Assembly (NCBI RefSeq): GCF_000759535.1
Contig: NZ_CP009455.1
Coordinates: 1,488,001-1,552,000 of the forward strand
Source of the DNA: Pseudomonas cremoricolorata
Lineage (GTDB): Bacteria > Pseudomonadota > Gammaproteobacteria > Pseudomonadales > Pseudomonadaceae
Reading direction: 5' to 3'
DNA length: 64,000 bases
The notes beneath the pieces are model-generated. The model was not told the origin of the DNA, searched no databases, and saw only the letters and a program-made list of their open reading frames with translations. Positions 35,247 to 44,124 of the stretch are shown in pieces. Position 1 is the stretch's first letter; the number at the start of each line of letters is the position of its first letter. Both the position numbers and the translations under genes were made by a program.

Positions 35247-36185
35247 GTGACCCGATTCCTGGCTTTTTTTGTCGCTTTTCTTACCGTCTCGGCCCATGCC
35301 GACGTGCGTGTGCTGACCAGCATCAAACCGCTTCAGCAGATCGCTGCCGCCGTCCAGGACGGCGTCGGCAGCCCCGACGTGTTGCTGCCGCCGGGCGCCT
35401 CGCCCCACCACTACGCCCTGCGCCCTTCGGATGTGCGCAAGGTGGGTTCCGCTGACCTGCTGTACTGGATCGGCGAGGACATGGAAAGCTTCCTGCCCCG
35501 CGTGCTGGGCCCGCGCAGCAAGCCTACCGTTGCGGTGATGACCCTCAAGGGCATGCACCTGCGTCATTTCGGCGAAGACAGCCACGGCCATGCTGATCAG
35601 CACGAGCATGCAGCCCATGACACTCCCCAAGCCGCCGACGAGCACGATCACGACCACCGTCCGGGCAGCCTCGACGCCCACCTGTGGCTGTCCTCCGCCA
35701 ACGCCCGCGTGATCGCGGCCAAGATGGCCGCCGACCTGGCCCGGCTGGACCCGGCCAACGCCGCGCGCTACCAGGCCAACAAGAAAGCCTTCATCGAGCG
35801 ACTCGACGCGCTGGATGGTCGCATCAAGGCGCGGGTAGCAGGCGTTGCCGGCAAGCCGTTCTTCGTCTTCCACGAAGCGTTCGACTACTTCGAAGCGGCC
35901 TACGGCCTCAAGCACACCGGCGTGTTCAGCGTCGCTTCAGAAGTGCAGCCCGGCGCCCAGCATGTTGCCGCGATGCGCGCGCGCCTGCAGGAAGTAGGCA
36001 AGACCTGCGTGTTCAGCGAGCCGCCGCTGCGCCCGCGCCTGGCCGAAACCCTGACCGCTGGCTTGCCGGTACGCCTGGCCGAGCTCGACGCGCTGGGCGG
36101 CACCGATCCGGTGGATGCCAACGGCTACGAGCGCTTGCTGGAAAAGCTGGGCAGCGATCTGGCCGGCTGCCTGGAACAGCTTTGA
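35247..36185 (+). CDS. znuA: Zinc ABC transporter periplasmic binding protein
   Basis: Encodes 312 residues from the GTG at 35247 (VTRFLAFFVAFLTVSAHADV), giving a compact signal peptide. An ATG at 35214 with a GGAG box seven bases upstream would add 11 residues and cannot be excluded. ZnuA zinc ligands are in PGASPHHYALRPSD, DAHLWLS and FFVFHEAFDYF. A histidine- and acid-rich mobile loop (GHADQHEHAAHD, EHDHDHRPG) is typical of ZnuA. It is divergent from zur. Confidence 0.94.
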   Translation: MTRFLAFFVAFLTVSAHADVRVLTSIKPLQQIAAAVQDGVGSPDVLLPPGASPHHYALRPSDVRKVGSADLLYWIGEDMESFLPRVLGPRSKPTVAVMTLKGMHLRHFGEDSHGHADQHEHAAHDTPQAADEHDHDHRPGSLDAHLWLSSANARVIAAKMAADLARLDPANAARYQANKKAFIERLDALDGRIKARVAGVAGKPFFVFHEAFDYFEAAYGLKHTGVFSVASEVQPGAQHVAAMRARLQEVGKTCVFSEPPLRPRLAETLTAGLPVRLAELDALGGTDPVDANGYERLLEKLGSDLAGCLEQL

Positions 36186-36191
36186 ACCGCT

Positions 36192-36218
36192 GGGCAGGGC
36201 CGTACCGCGGCCCTGCCC
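36192..36218. terminator. Hairpin between znuA and thrB
   Basis: Eleven-base perfect arms GGGCAGGGCCG / CGGCCCTGCCC with a 5-base loop lie in the 37-bp gap between convergent genes. Confidence 0.72.
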
Positions 36219-36222
36219 TCAC

Positions 36223-37173
36223 TCACAAGGCGAACGGCAGGTGCAGCGCGACCTGTTGCCGCTGTGCCAGGCGCACCTCGAACTCGCTCGGGTCGTGGAT
36301 CATCACGTCCATGCCGGCGAACGATTTGGCGGCGATCAGCCGCGACAGCCAGAAGCGCACGCACGCGACCCGCAGCATCACCGGCCACAGCTCGGCCTCG
36401 CTTGCGGTGAAAGGGCGTAGCGCGGCGTAGGCGGCCAGCAGCGCCTGGGCGCGGGGCAGATCGATACTGCCATCGGCGCCACTGCACCAGTCATTGAGGG
36501 TGATGGCGATGTCGTACAGCATCGGCCCGGAACACGCATTGTAGAAGTCGATCACCCCGGTCAGGTGGGAGCCTTCGAACATCACGTTGTCGCGGAACAG
36601 GTCGGCGTGCAGGTTGGCTTGCGGCAGGCCGAGGATCTGCGCCTTGTGCGCGTCGATTTCCACCAGGGCCTGATCGAGCAACTGGCGTGGGGCGGCCTCC
36701 AGATCAGCAGCCAGCTCGCTGCCGGCGCTGAGCATCCATTCCAGGCCACGGTCGGTGCGGCGGGTGATGATGCGCTCGCGGGTGGCCAGGTGAATGTGTG
36801 CCAGTAGCTCGCCGACTTGAGCGCAATGCTGGTTGTTCGGGGTCTTGATGTGCTTGCCAGACAGCCGCGGTTGCAGCAGCGCCGGCTTGCCGCACAGCTC
36901 GCGCAGGGCATTGCCATCGGCATCGCGCAGTGCATAGGGCACTGGCATGTCAGCCTCGTGCAGCACGTCGAGCAGCTCGATGAAGAACGGCATGTCTTCG
37001 CTGGGGCCGCGCTCGATCAGTGTCAGGACGAACTCACCCTGCTCCAGGCTGACGAAGAAGTTGCTGTTCTCGGTGCCGGCGGCGATGCCCTGGAAATCCA
37101 GCAAACGGCCCAGTCGGTAGGGCGCGACGAAGGTTTCCAGCTCGGGCCGGGTCACGGGGGTGAAGACTGACAT
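36223..37173 (-). CDS. thrB: Homoserine kinase, APH-like (ThrB2 type)
   Basis: Encodes 316 residues. It phosphorylates homoserine in threonine synthesis. It has the aminoglycoside-phosphotransferase/choline-kinase fold rather than the GHMP fold: GTENSNFFVSLEQGEFVLTL forms the nucleotide loop, and the catalytic Brenner motif is LHADLFRDNVMF followed by VIDFYNACSGP. This is the normal Pseudomonas enzyme. It is 69 bp downstream of the DUF2782 gene in the same direction and probably co-transcribed. Confidence 0.93.
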   Translation of the reverse strand: MSVFTPVTRPELETFVAPYRLGRLLDFQGIAAGTENSNFFVSLEQGEFVLTLIERGPSEDMPFFIELLDVLHEADMPVPYALRDADGNALRELCGKPALLQPRLSGKHIKTPNNQHCAQVGELLAHIHLATRERIITRRTDRGLEWMLSAGSELAADLEAAPRQLLDQALVEIDAHKAQILGLPQANLHADLFRDNVMFEGSHLTGVIDFYNACSGPMLYDIAITLNDWCSGADGSIDLPRAQALLAAYAALRPFTASEAELWPVMLRVACVRFWLSRLIAAKSFAGMDVMIHDPSEFEVRLAQRQQVALHLPFAL

Positions 37174-37242
37174 GATGAAAATTTGCCCATGCAGGCACTT
37201 CCACCGGGAAGTGCCGGGTTGATGTGAACGATACGCGTCAGC

Positions 37243-37530
37243 TTACCACTCGAAGATTTTCCACGAGGGAATCAGCATGTCCGGCTGGTCGGAGCGGACG
37301 AAGTTGCCGTCGGAGCCGTCGGCGCGTACCAGAAAGTAAGGCTTGCCGTGTTTGGGCGTGACTTTGATCGCGTACAGGAAGCCGTTTTGCCGGTATTCCT
37401 GAATGGTCCTGTCGCCTTCCGTGCGAATGGTGACCTCGGGATCGGCCGAAGGGGCCTCGTCCGCAGCGTGGCCGAGGATAGGCAGGCTGGCCATCAGGCC
37501 GACCAGTAACAGGCGATTGAATGTCCGCAT
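37243..37530 (-). CDS. DUF2782 periplasmic protein
   Basis: Encodes 95 residues with a signal peptide ([16 protein letters not shown], then [11 protein letters not shown]). The mature part matches DUF2782: [25 protein letters not shown] and a C-terminal IPSWKIFEW. Function is unknown, but it regularly sits between polA and thrB in Pseudomonas. Confidence 0.88.
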   Translation of the reverse strand: MRTFNRLLLVGLMASLPILGHAADEAPSADPEVTIRTEGDRTIQEYRQNGFLYAIKVTPKHGKPYFLVRADGSDGNFVRSDQPDMLIPSWKIFEW

Positions 37531-37605
37531 GATAACCTTGTCCCTTTATCGTCAATGATTCTGGCTATTCTAGCGCCGGACCCGTCGAAAAGGTTGAATC
37601 TGCTC

Positions 37606-40371
37606 ATGAGCCTAGCGCCCCTCGTCCTGGTGGACGGATCCTCCTATCTGTACCGCGCGTTTCATGCGCTACCGCCGCTGACCACTTCGAAGGGCAAGCC
37701 CACCGGCGCGGTGAAAGGCGTGCTGAGCATGCTCAAGGGCTTGCGCCGGCAGTACCCCGATAGCCTGTTCGCCGTGGTCTTCGACGCCAAGGGCGGGACC
37801 TTCCGCGATGCGCTGTTCGCCGAATACAAGGCCAACCGGCCGAGCATGCCCGATGATCTGCGCATGCAGGTCGAACCGCTGCATGCCAGCGTGCGCGCGC
37901 TGGGCTATCCGCTGCTGTGCGTCGAAGGCGTCGAGGCCGATGACGTCATCGGCACCCTCGCCCGCAGCAGCGCCGCGCAAGGCCGACCGGTGGTCATCTC
38001 CACCGGTGACAAGGACATGGCGCAGCTGGTGGACGAGCACATTACCCTGGTCAACACCATGACTGGCAGCGTGATGGACATCGCCGGCGTGCACGAGAAG
38101 TTCGGCGTCGGCCCTGAGCACATCATCGATTTCCTCGCGCTGATGGGCGACAAGGTGGACAACATCCCAGGGGTACCCGGCGTCGGCGAGAAGACCGCCG
38201 TCGGCCTGCTGACCGGCATCGGCGGGGGTCTGGCCGAGGTGTATGCCAACCTCGACCAGGTCGCGGGCCTGAGCATTCGCGGCGCCAAGACCCTTGCCGC
38301 CAAGCTCGAAGAGCACCGCGACGCCGCGTTCCTCTCCTACGAGCTGGCGACCATCAAGATCGACGTGCCGCTGGACATCGAAGTCGAAGCGCTGGTGTGC
38401 GCCGAGCCTGATCGCGACACCTTGCTCGAGCTCTACAACGACCTGGAGTTCAAGAGCTGGGTCGCCGAGGTACAGCGTGAGGCGGTCAAGGTCGGTGACG
38501 TCGTCGCCCCGGCCAAGGCGCCGGCGGAAAAGGTCGAAGCGAAGTACGAAACCATCCTCGACGAAGCGCGCTTCGAGCATTGGCTCGAGCGCCTGAACAA
38601 CGCCTCGCTGTTCGCCTTCGACACCGAGACCACCAGCCTCGACGCGCAGCAGGCGCAACTGGTCGGCCTGTCGTTCGCCATCGAGCCCCATGAAGCCGCC
38701 TACGTGCCGCTGATGCACGACTACGAAGGCGCCCCGGCGCAGCTGGACCGTGACCGCGTGTTGCTGGCGCTCAAGCCGCTGCTGGAAAACCCGGCCAAGG
38801 GCAAGATCGGCCAGAACGCCAAGTACGACATCAACATCCTCGCCAATTGCGCGATCGGCGGCGATCCGGCCCAGGGCATCGAGATGCGCGGCGTGGCCTA
38901 CGACACCCTGCTCGAATCCTACGTGCTCAACTCCACGGCCACCCGCCATGACATGGACAGCCTGGCCCTGCGTTACCTGGAGCACACCACCATCACCTTC
39001 GAAGACATCGCCGGGCGCGGTGCGAAGAAGCTGACCTTCAACCAGATTCCGCTGGAAACTGCCGGCCCCTACGCGGCCGAAGACGCCGACATCACTCTGC
39101 GCCTGCACCATGCCTTGCAGGCGCTGCTGGCCAAGACCCCAAGCGTGCAGCCGGTGCTGATGGACATCGAGATGCCGCTGGTGCCGGTGCTGGCGAAGAT
39201 CGAGCGCCAGGGCGCGCTGGTCGATGCCGAACTGCTGCGGGTGCAGAGCAGCGAACTGGGCCAGAAGATGGCCGCCCTGGAGAAAGAAGCCTTCGAACTG
39301 GCCGGCGAGGCATTCAACCTCGGCTCGCCCAAGCAGCTTGGCGTGATCCTCTACGACAAGCTCGGCATGCCGATCCTCAACAAGACCTCCAAAGGCCAGG
39401 CCTCCACCGCCGAGGCGGTGCTCGCCGAACTGGCCGAGATGCAATACCCGCTGCCCAAGGTGCTGATGCAGTACCGCACTCTGAGCAAGCTCAAGAGCAC
39501 CTACACCGACAAGCTGCCCGAGCAGATCAATCCGCGTACCGGGCGCGTGCATACCTCCTATCAGCAGGCGGTGGCGGCGACCGGGCGGCTGTCCTCCAGC
39601 GACCCGAACCTGCAGAACATCCCGATCCGCACCGCCGAAGGCCGGCGCATCCGCCAGGCCTTCATCGCCAGCCCCGGTTACAAACTGCTGGCGGCGGACT
39701 ACTCGCAGATCGAGTTGCGCATCATGGCCCACCTGGCCAAGGACGAGGGCCTGCTGCACGCGTTCCAGAACGATCTGGACGTGCACCGCGCCACGGCTGC
39801 AGAAGTCTTCGGGGTGCCGCTGGAGTCGGTCAGCAACGACCAGCGGCGCAGCGCCAAGGCGATCAACTTCGGCCTTATCTACGGCATGAGCTCGTTTGGC
39901 CTGGCGCGCCAGATTGGCGTCGACCGCAAGCAGTCGCAGGCGTACATCGACCGCTATTTCACCCAGTACCCGGGTGTGCTGGCCTACATGGAGCGCACCC
40001 GCACCCAGGCGGCCGAGCAAGGCTTCGTCGAAACCCTGTTCGGTCGACGTCTGTACCTGCCCGACATCAATGCCAAGAACCCGGCCCTGCGCAAGGGCGC
40101 CGAGCGCACGGCGATTAACGCGCCGATGCAGGGCACGGCGGCCGATATCATCAAGCGCGCGATGGTCACCGTCGATGCCTGGCTGAGCGAGAGCGGCCTG
40201 GATGCGCGGGTGATTCTGCAGGTGCACGACGAACTGGTGCTGGAGGTACGTGAAGATCAGGTCGAGCAGGTGGCGCAGCAGATTCGCCTGCACATGAGCG
40301 GCGCCGCGCAGCTGGATGTACCGCTGCTGGTCGAGGTGGGGATTGGTTCGAACTGGGACGAGGCTCACTGA
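37606..40371 (+). CDS. polA: DNA polymerase I
   Basis: Encodes 921 residues from the ATG at 37606 ([20 protein letters not shown]). Three domains are present: 5'-3' exonuclease (about 1-290, [23 protein letters not shown]), 3'-5' exonuclease (about 320-510) with the acidic motif [11 protein letters not shown], and polymerase with motif [14 protein letters not shown], the O-helix [15 protein letters not shown] and motif [10 protein letters not shown]. Proofreading therefore looks intact. It removes RNA primers and fills repair gaps. An upstream in-frame ATG at 37555 adds 17 poorly supported residues. Confidence 0.97.
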   Translation: MSLAPLVLVDGSSYLYRAFHALPPLTTSKGKPTGAVKGVLSMLKGLRRQYPDSLFAVVFDAKGGTFRDALFAEYKANRPSMPDDLRMQVEPLHASVRALGYPLLCVEGVEADDVIGTLARSSAAQGRPVVISTGDKDMAQLVDEHITLVNTMTGSVMDIAGVHEKFGVGPEHIIDFLALMGDKVDNIPGVPGVGEKTAVGLLTGIGGGLAEVYANLDQVAGLSIRGAKTLAAKLEEHRDAAFLSYELATIKIDVPLDIEVEALVCAEPDRDTLLELYNDLEFKSWVAEVQREAVKVGDVVAPAKAPAEKVEAKYETILDEARFEHWLERLNNASLFAFDTETTSLDAQQAQLVGLSFAIEPHEAAYVPLMHDYEGAPAQLDRDRVLLALKPLLENPAKGKIGQNAKYDINILANCAIGGDPAQGIEMRGVAYDTLLESYVLNSTATRHDMDSLALRYLEHTTITFEDIAGRGAKKLTFNQIPLETAGPYAAEDADITLRLHHALQALLAKTPSVQPVLMDIEMPLVPVLAKIERQGALVDAELLRVQSSELGQKMAALEKEAFELAGEAFNLGSPKQLGVILYDKLGMPILNKTSKGQASTAEAVLAELAEMQYPLPKVLMQYRTLSKLKSTYTDKLPEQINPRTGRVHTSYQQAVAATGRLSSSDPNLQNIPIRTAEGRRIRQAFIASPGYKLLAADYSQIELRIMAHLAKDEGLLHAFQNDLDVHRATAAEVFGVPLESVSNDQRRSAKAINFGLIYGMSSFGLARQIGVDRKQSQAYIDRYFTQYPGVLAYMERTRTQAAEQGFVETLFGRRLYLPDINAKNPALRKGAERTAINAPMQGTAADIIKRAMVTVDAWLSESGLDARVILQVHDELVLEVREDQVEQVAQQIRLHMSGAAQLDVPLLVEVGIGSNWDEAH

Positions 40372-40488
40372 CGCGTGAGCACGATACCGGTTGGCTCTGC
40401 GGCTGAAAGTCGCAGTGCCCAGCCAGTGCGTTAAGCCGCCTGATGCCTGGAGATGCGAACGCTATCGCGATTTGTTTCATCGGCTCAG

Positions 40489-40516
40489 GAACTAAACCGG
40501 TGAAACGCGACTCAGA
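40489..40516 (+). promoter_or_regulatory. AlgU (sigma-22)-type promoter of the ErsA-like RNA
   Basis: GAACTA at 40489-40494 and TCAGA at 40512-40516 are 17 bp apart. The AlgU consensus is GAACTT-N16/17-TCTGA, so each box has one mismatch. Predicted start near 40522. Confidence 0.6.
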
Positions 40517-40521
40517 TGTAC

Positions 40522-40652
40522 TGAATGGCTGGTGAAGCCTTTCGATGCTCCTATGTTGTGTTAAGTGTTGGCAGATATCTGGACCCCGCCCTAGCGGTCC
40601 GGACTTGGACCCCGAACTTCCCCCTCCCCATACGAAGTCCGGGGTTTTTTTT
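40522..40652 (+). ncRNA. ersA: ErsA-like small RNA (Spot 42-position sRNA)
   Basis: The polA-engB gap is where enterobacteria encode Spot 42 and P. aeruginosa encodes ErsA, an AlgU-dependent sRNA of 132 nt. From the predicted start to the last U is about 131 nt. The 3' end is a textbook terminator: CCCCG-a-ACTTC and GAAGT-c-CGGGG arms, then eight T (40645-40652). The terminator loop (cccctccccatac) is C-rich and unpaired, suited to pairing with Shine-Dalgarno sequences. ErsA represses algC and other envelope genes with Hfq. I did not align it to a reference. Confidence 0.75.
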
Positions 40653-40676
40653 GCCTGCGATTTGACCTTCGGTGCA

Positions 40677-40702
40677 CGCCGGGCACCTGTCGATGCCCGG
40701 CG
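40677..40702. terminator. Hairpin downstream of engB
   Basis: Nine-base perfect arms CGCCGGGCA / TGCCCGGCG with an 8-base loop lie between the sRNA terminator and the end of the convergent engB gene. Confidence 0.6.
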
Positions 40703-40708
40703 CCACGG

Positions 40709-41341
40709 TCATTCTGCAGGTTTGTCTTCCAGCTCCATCCACCCGGCCAGCACGCCATACGCCTCTTCCAGACCTTGGCGCTTGGGTGCCGAGAACAGCT
40801 GGATGGTGGTGCCCTCGCCCCAGCCTTTGCGAATTTCCGCCTGCACCTTGAGCAGGGTGTTCTTCGCAGCGCCGAAGGTCAGTTTGTCGGCCTTGGTCAG
40901 CAGAATGTGCATAGGCATGCCGCTGGCGCGGGCCCAGTCGAGCATCATCTTGTCGAAGTCGGTCATGGGATGGCGAACGTCCATCATCAGGATCACCCCG
41001 CGCAGGCATTCACGCCCGCCCAGGTACGCTTCGAGGTGGCGCTGCCAGTGCTGCTTGAGCGGAATCGGCACTTTGGCGTAACCGTAGCCGGGCAAGTCGA
41101 CCAGACGCCGTTGCTCATCCAGGCTGAAGAAATTCAGCAACTGCGTACGGCCCGGGGTTTTCGAGGTGCGCGCCAGGCTGGCGTGGGTCAGGGTGTTGAG
41201 GGCGCTGGATTTGCCGGCATTGGAACGGCCGGCGAAGGCCACCTCGTAACCTTGGTCGCTGGGACATTGGTCAACCTTGGCGGCGCTGAGGGCGAAGGTG
41301 GCTTTCTGGCACAGGCCGAGGATGGGGTTCTTGACTTGCAT
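40709..41341 (-). CDS. engB: Ribosome-biogenesis GTPase EngB/YsxC
   Basis: Encodes 210 residues from the ATG at 41341 ([18 protein letters not shown]). G1 is [13 protein letters not shown]3 DLPGYGYA and G4 TKAD, all diagnostic of EngB. It is essential for 50S subunit assembly in most bacteria. Frames extending further upstream overlap the divergent cytochrome promoter and are not credible. It is convergent with the polA-ErsA side. Confidence 0.95.
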   Translation of the reverse strand: MQVKNPILGLCQKATFALSAAKVDQCPSDQGYEVAFAGRSNAGKSSALNTLTHASLARTSKTPGRTQLLNFFSLDEQRRLVDLPGYGYAKVPIPLKQHWQRHLEAYLGGRECLRGVILMMDVRHPMTDFDKMMLDWARASGMPMHILLTKADKLTFGAAKNTLLKVQAEIRKGWGEGTTIQLFSAPKRQGLEEAYGVLAGWMELEDKPAE

Positions 41342-41403
41342 GGGATATCCGATGTGGGTGTTGCCGCCAGCAGGCGCAATGACCTGTGCGGCAAGCGGTG
41401 TCG

Positions 41404-41432
41404 TTTCCGTTTGGATGGCGGAAGTATATAAT
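41404..41432 (+). promoter_or_regulatory. Sigma-70 promoter driving the cytochrome c5/c4 region
   Basis: TTTCCG at 41404-41409 and a perfect TATAAT at 41427-41432 are 17 bp apart, pointing right toward the c5 remnant and cytochrome c4. Confidence 0.65.
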
Positions 41433-41547
41433 GCCCCAGTTTTTGTGTGCGCATTATCCTGGCGAAGGGTGGTGCGTACGGGGGCCGACCAACAGCTTGC
41501 GCATAGAACGCAGCGCGGCACCCAGCCCTGAAAGGTCATCGAGCAAG

Positions 41548-41779
41548 GTGAAACGGCGATTGCCTACGGTGTATTCAGCCGTTTCCGGCGCTCAGGCTAC
41601 ACAGGCTTGCGAGGCGTTGTACAACCGCATGTGTGCGGACTGCTACAAGGCATGCAGGTGCGGGTGGCGCAATGATCCAGGGTTTCAAGGCTATGCCGCC
41701 GCGTGGATTGTGCACGGACTGCAGTACCGAGGACTACCGGTTGGTCATCCTCTGGATGAGCGGCAGTCCCGATACATAA
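41548..41779 (+). pseudogene. Decayed cytochrome c5-family gene (PA5491 position)
   Basis: From a GTG at 41548 one frame reads a shortened signal sequence and ACEALYNRMCADCYKA, where the haem motif CxxCH has become CADCY (His to Tyr). The rest continues in another frame from about 41675 as QGFKAMPPRGLCTDCS and TEDYRLVILWMSGSPDT to TAA at 41777-41779. That is a typical c5 C-terminus with its second cysteine pair. About 25-30 residues that should lie between the halves, including the usual APK-GD-AAWAPR block, are missing. An internal out-of-frame deletion plus haem-ligand loss means no functional cytochrome. P. aeruginosa has an intact cytochrome gene here, between engB and cytochrome c4. Confidence 0.8.
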
Positions 41780-41810
41780 CATTTCACTCTTAGCCGTGTT
41801 GGATTAGCTG

Positions 41811-42428
41811 ATGAACAAACTATTCGTGAGTCTGCTGTTGACCATTGGTGTCGCCGGCGCAGCCCATGCTGCGCAACCGATCAAGGGCGACGCCGCCGCA
41901 GGCCAGGGCAAGACGGCCATCTGCGGCGCCTGCCACAACCCCGACGGTAACAGCCTGGCGCCCAACTTCCCCAAACTCGCCGGCCAGGGCGAGCGCTACC
42001 TGGAAAAACAGCTGCACGATATCAAGTCCGGCAAGCGTCAGGTGCTGGAAATGACCGGCATGCTGGCCGGCCTCAGTGACCAGGACATCGCCGACATCGC
42101 GGCCTACTTCGCCAGCCAGAAAGGCAGCGTGGGTGCGGCCGATCCGCAGTGGGTGGAACGTGGCCAGGCCCTGTTCAACGGCGGTGACCTCGACAAGGGC
42201 ATGCCCGCCTGCACCGGCTGCCACTCCCCTGACGGCGCAGGCCTGGCGCTGGCCGGCTTCCCCCACCTGAGCGGCCAGCATGCGCAATACGTGAGCAAGC
42301 AGCTCACCGATTTCCGCGAGGGCAACCGCACCAACGATGGCGACGCCATGACCATGCGCTCGATCGCCAGCAAGCTCAGCAACAAGGACATCGAAGCGCT
42401 GTCGAGCTACATCCAGGGCCTGCATTAA
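41811..42428 (+). CDS. cc4: Dihaem cytochrome c4
   Basis: Encodes 205 residues with a signal peptide (LFVSLLLTIGVAGAAHA, then AQPIKGD). Two haem c motifs, CGACH and CTGCH, lie in two homologous halves, the cytochrome c4 architecture. It is periplasmic or membrane-associated. In pseudomonads, c4 is a main electron donor to the cbb3 oxidases. It follows the c5 remnant and is closed by a good terminator. Confidence 0.96.
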   Translation: MNKLFVSLLLTIGVAGAAHAAQPIKGDAAAGQGKTAICGACHNPDGNSLAPNFPKLAGQGERYLEKQLHDIKSGKRQVLEMTGMLAGLSDQDIADIAAYFASQKGSVGAADPQWVERGQALFNGGDLDKGMPACTGCHSPDGAGLALAGFPHLSGQHAQYVSKQLTDFREGNRTNDGDAMTMRSIASKLSNKDIEALSSYIQGLH

Positions 42429-42457
42429 CGTTCGGTTAATACACTTGGCAAAAGATG

Positions 42458-42483
42458 AAAGGGCAGCGTGGCTGCCCTTTTTC
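42458..42483 (+). terminator. Intrinsic terminator after cytochrome c4
   Basis: AAAGGGCAGC-gtg-GCTGCCCTTT forms a 10-bp perfect stem ending in a T-rich run (TTTTTC). Confidence 0.9.
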
Positions 42484-42579
42484 TTGCCCACTGCCGTTAC
42501 ACTACAGAACTCACGCCCGCCCCGGCCGGTCACAGCTCGGTCGTCATCGCGGCGTTTCAAGACAGCCCAGGAGTGAAGC

Positions 42580-43212
42580 ATGCGTAAACTGATTCTCAGC
42601 GCCACGCTGGTCGCCGCCAGCGTATTCGGTATGGCCGGTGTCCAGGCCGCCGAGCCCGCCAAGGCAGGCGAGCAATACATCGAGCTGAGCAACCCTGTTC
42701 CCGTATCCCAGCCTGGCAAGATCGAAGTCGTCGAGCTGTTCTGGTACGGCTGCCCGCATTGCTACCACTTCGAGCCGACCCTCAATCCCTGGGTCAGCAA
42801 GCTGCCGAAGGACGTCAACTTCAAGCGCGTACCGGCCATGTTCGGCGGTCCATGGGATGCCCACGGCCAGATGTTCCTCACCCTCGAAGCCATGGGCGTC
42901 GAGCAGAAAGTGCATGACGCCGTGTTCGACGCCATCCAGAACCAGCGCAAGCGCCTGACCGACCCTCAAGACATGGCTGACTTCCTCGCCACCCAGGGCG
43001 TCGACAAGGACAAGTTCCTCTCCACCTTCAACTCGTTCGCCATCAAGGGCCAGGTCCAGCAGGCCAAGGCACTGGCGAAGAAGTATGAAATCACCGGCGT
43101 TCCAAGCATGGTGGTCAACGGTAAATACCGCTTCGACCTGGGCACCGCAGGCGGGCCGGATGGCGTGCTGAGCGTGGCCGACCAGCTGATTGCCAAGGAA
43201 CGCGCCAAATAA
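42580..43212 (+). CDS. dsbA: Periplasmic thiol:disulfide oxidase DsbA
   Basis: Encodes 210 residues. Signal peptide (MRKLILSATLVAASVFGMAG, then VQAAEPAKAG) and thioredoxin fold with an inserted helical domain. Active site C58-P-H-C61 (LFWYGCPHCYHFEP) and the cis-proline loop TGVPSMVVNG are intact. It introduces disulfides into exported proteins. The endonuclease-like gene starts 10 bp after its stop, so they are probably co-transcribed. Confidence 0.96.
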   Translation: MRKLILSATLVAASVFGMAGVQAAEPAKAGEQYIELSNPVPVSQPGKIEVVELFWYGCPHCYHFEPTLNPWVSKLPKDVNFKRVPAMFGGPWDAHGQMFLTLEAMGVEQKVHDAVFDAIQNQRKRLTDPQDMADFLATQGVDKDKFLSTFNSFAIKGQVQQAKALAKKYEITGVPSMVVNGKYRFDLGTAGGPDGVLSVADQLIAKERAK

Positions 43213-43222
43213 GGGGCAAGTC

Positions 43223-44077
43223 ATGCGCCGGTCCAACCCTATTCGTGGTATCGGCCTGCACCAGCCGCAGGTCAACGAACATCACCTGCAGGCCACCGGT
43301 CTGCCGGAAGATGGCCGCCTGCGGCTGCTCAGTTTCAACATTCAGGTGGGCATCAGTACCGAGCGCTACCACCATTATCTAACCCGTAGCTGGCAGCACC
43401 TGTTGCCGCACACCGGGCGCGCCGGCAACCTGCAGAAGATCGGCCAGCTACTGGCCGACTTCGACCTGGTGGCGTTGCAGGAAGTCGACGGCGGCAGCCT
43501 GCGCTCGGGTTACGTCAACCAGGTCGAGCACCTGGCTCAGCTCGGCGCCTTTCCCTACTGGTACCAGCAGCTCAACCGCAACCTGGGCCGTTTCGCCCAG
43601 CACAGCAACGGCGTGCTCAGCCGGCTCAAGCCTCAGCAACTCGAAGATCACCCGCTGCCAGGTCCCTCTGGTCGAGGTGCCATTGTGGTGCGCTTCGGCG
43701 AAGGCCCTGATGCCTTGATCGTGGTGATGATGCACCTGGCGCTCGGCGCCAAGACCCGTGCCCGTCAGTTGGCCTACGTGCGTGAACTGATCGGCGGCTA
43801 CCGCCATCAGGTGCTGATGGGCGACATGAACACCCATGCTTCCGACCTGCTCGAGCACTCGCCTCTGCGCGATCTCGGACTGATCGCGCCGCAGGTCGAA
43901 GCGACCTTCCCCAGTTGGCGCCCTCAGCGCTGCCTCGACCACATCCTGCTCAGCCCCAGCCTGACTCTGGAGCGGGTCGAAGTCCTCGCCCAGCCGATTT
44001 CCGACCACCTCCCCGTCGCCGTGGAGATTCGTTTGCCTGACGCCCTGACTGTGGATACGCTGCCGGTCTTGCGCTGA
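43223..44077 (+). CDS. Endonuclease/exonuclease/phosphatase-family protein
   Basis: Encodes 284 residues from the ATG at 43223, with an AAGGGG box. The EEP fold motifs are LLSFNIQVGI, LVALQEVDGG, HSNGVLSR, VLMGDMNTH and the C-terminal ISDHLPVAVEI, so the catalytic Asn, Glu, Asp and His residues are present. Substrates in this family range from nucleic acids to phospholipids. No signal peptide is seen. It lies between dsbA and the diguanylate cyclase gene, probably in one operon. Confidence 0.88.
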   Translation: MRRSNPIRGIGLHQPQVNEHHLQATGLPEDGRLRLLSFNIQVGISTERYHHYLTRSWQHLLPHTGRAGNLQKIGQLLADFDLVALQEVDGGSLRSGYVNQVEHLAQLGAFPYWYQQLNRNLGRFAQHSNGVLSRLKPQQLEDHPLPGPSGRGAIVVRFGEGPDALIVVMMHLALGAKTRARQLAYVRELIGGYRHQVLMGDMNTHASDLLEHSPLRDLGLIAPQVEATFPSWRPQRCLDHILLSPSLTLERVEVLAQPISDHLPVAVEIRLPDALTVDTLPVLR

Positions 44078-44124
44078 CGCCCCGCCGGGTCAGCCAATGC
44101 CACCACCCCTAGCGGACCCCGGGC

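Noticed and set aside
37669..40368. 899-codon open frame antisense to polA
   Set aside because: Exactly shadows the polA coding region; composition (Gln/His/Arg/Gly rich) is that of a reversed high-GC gene.
41386..41793. Single 135-codon frame across the cytochrome c5 locus
   Set aside because: The C-terminal half reads nonsense in this frame, while the neighbouring frame gives a clear c5 C-terminus, so a frameshifted pseudogene explains it better.
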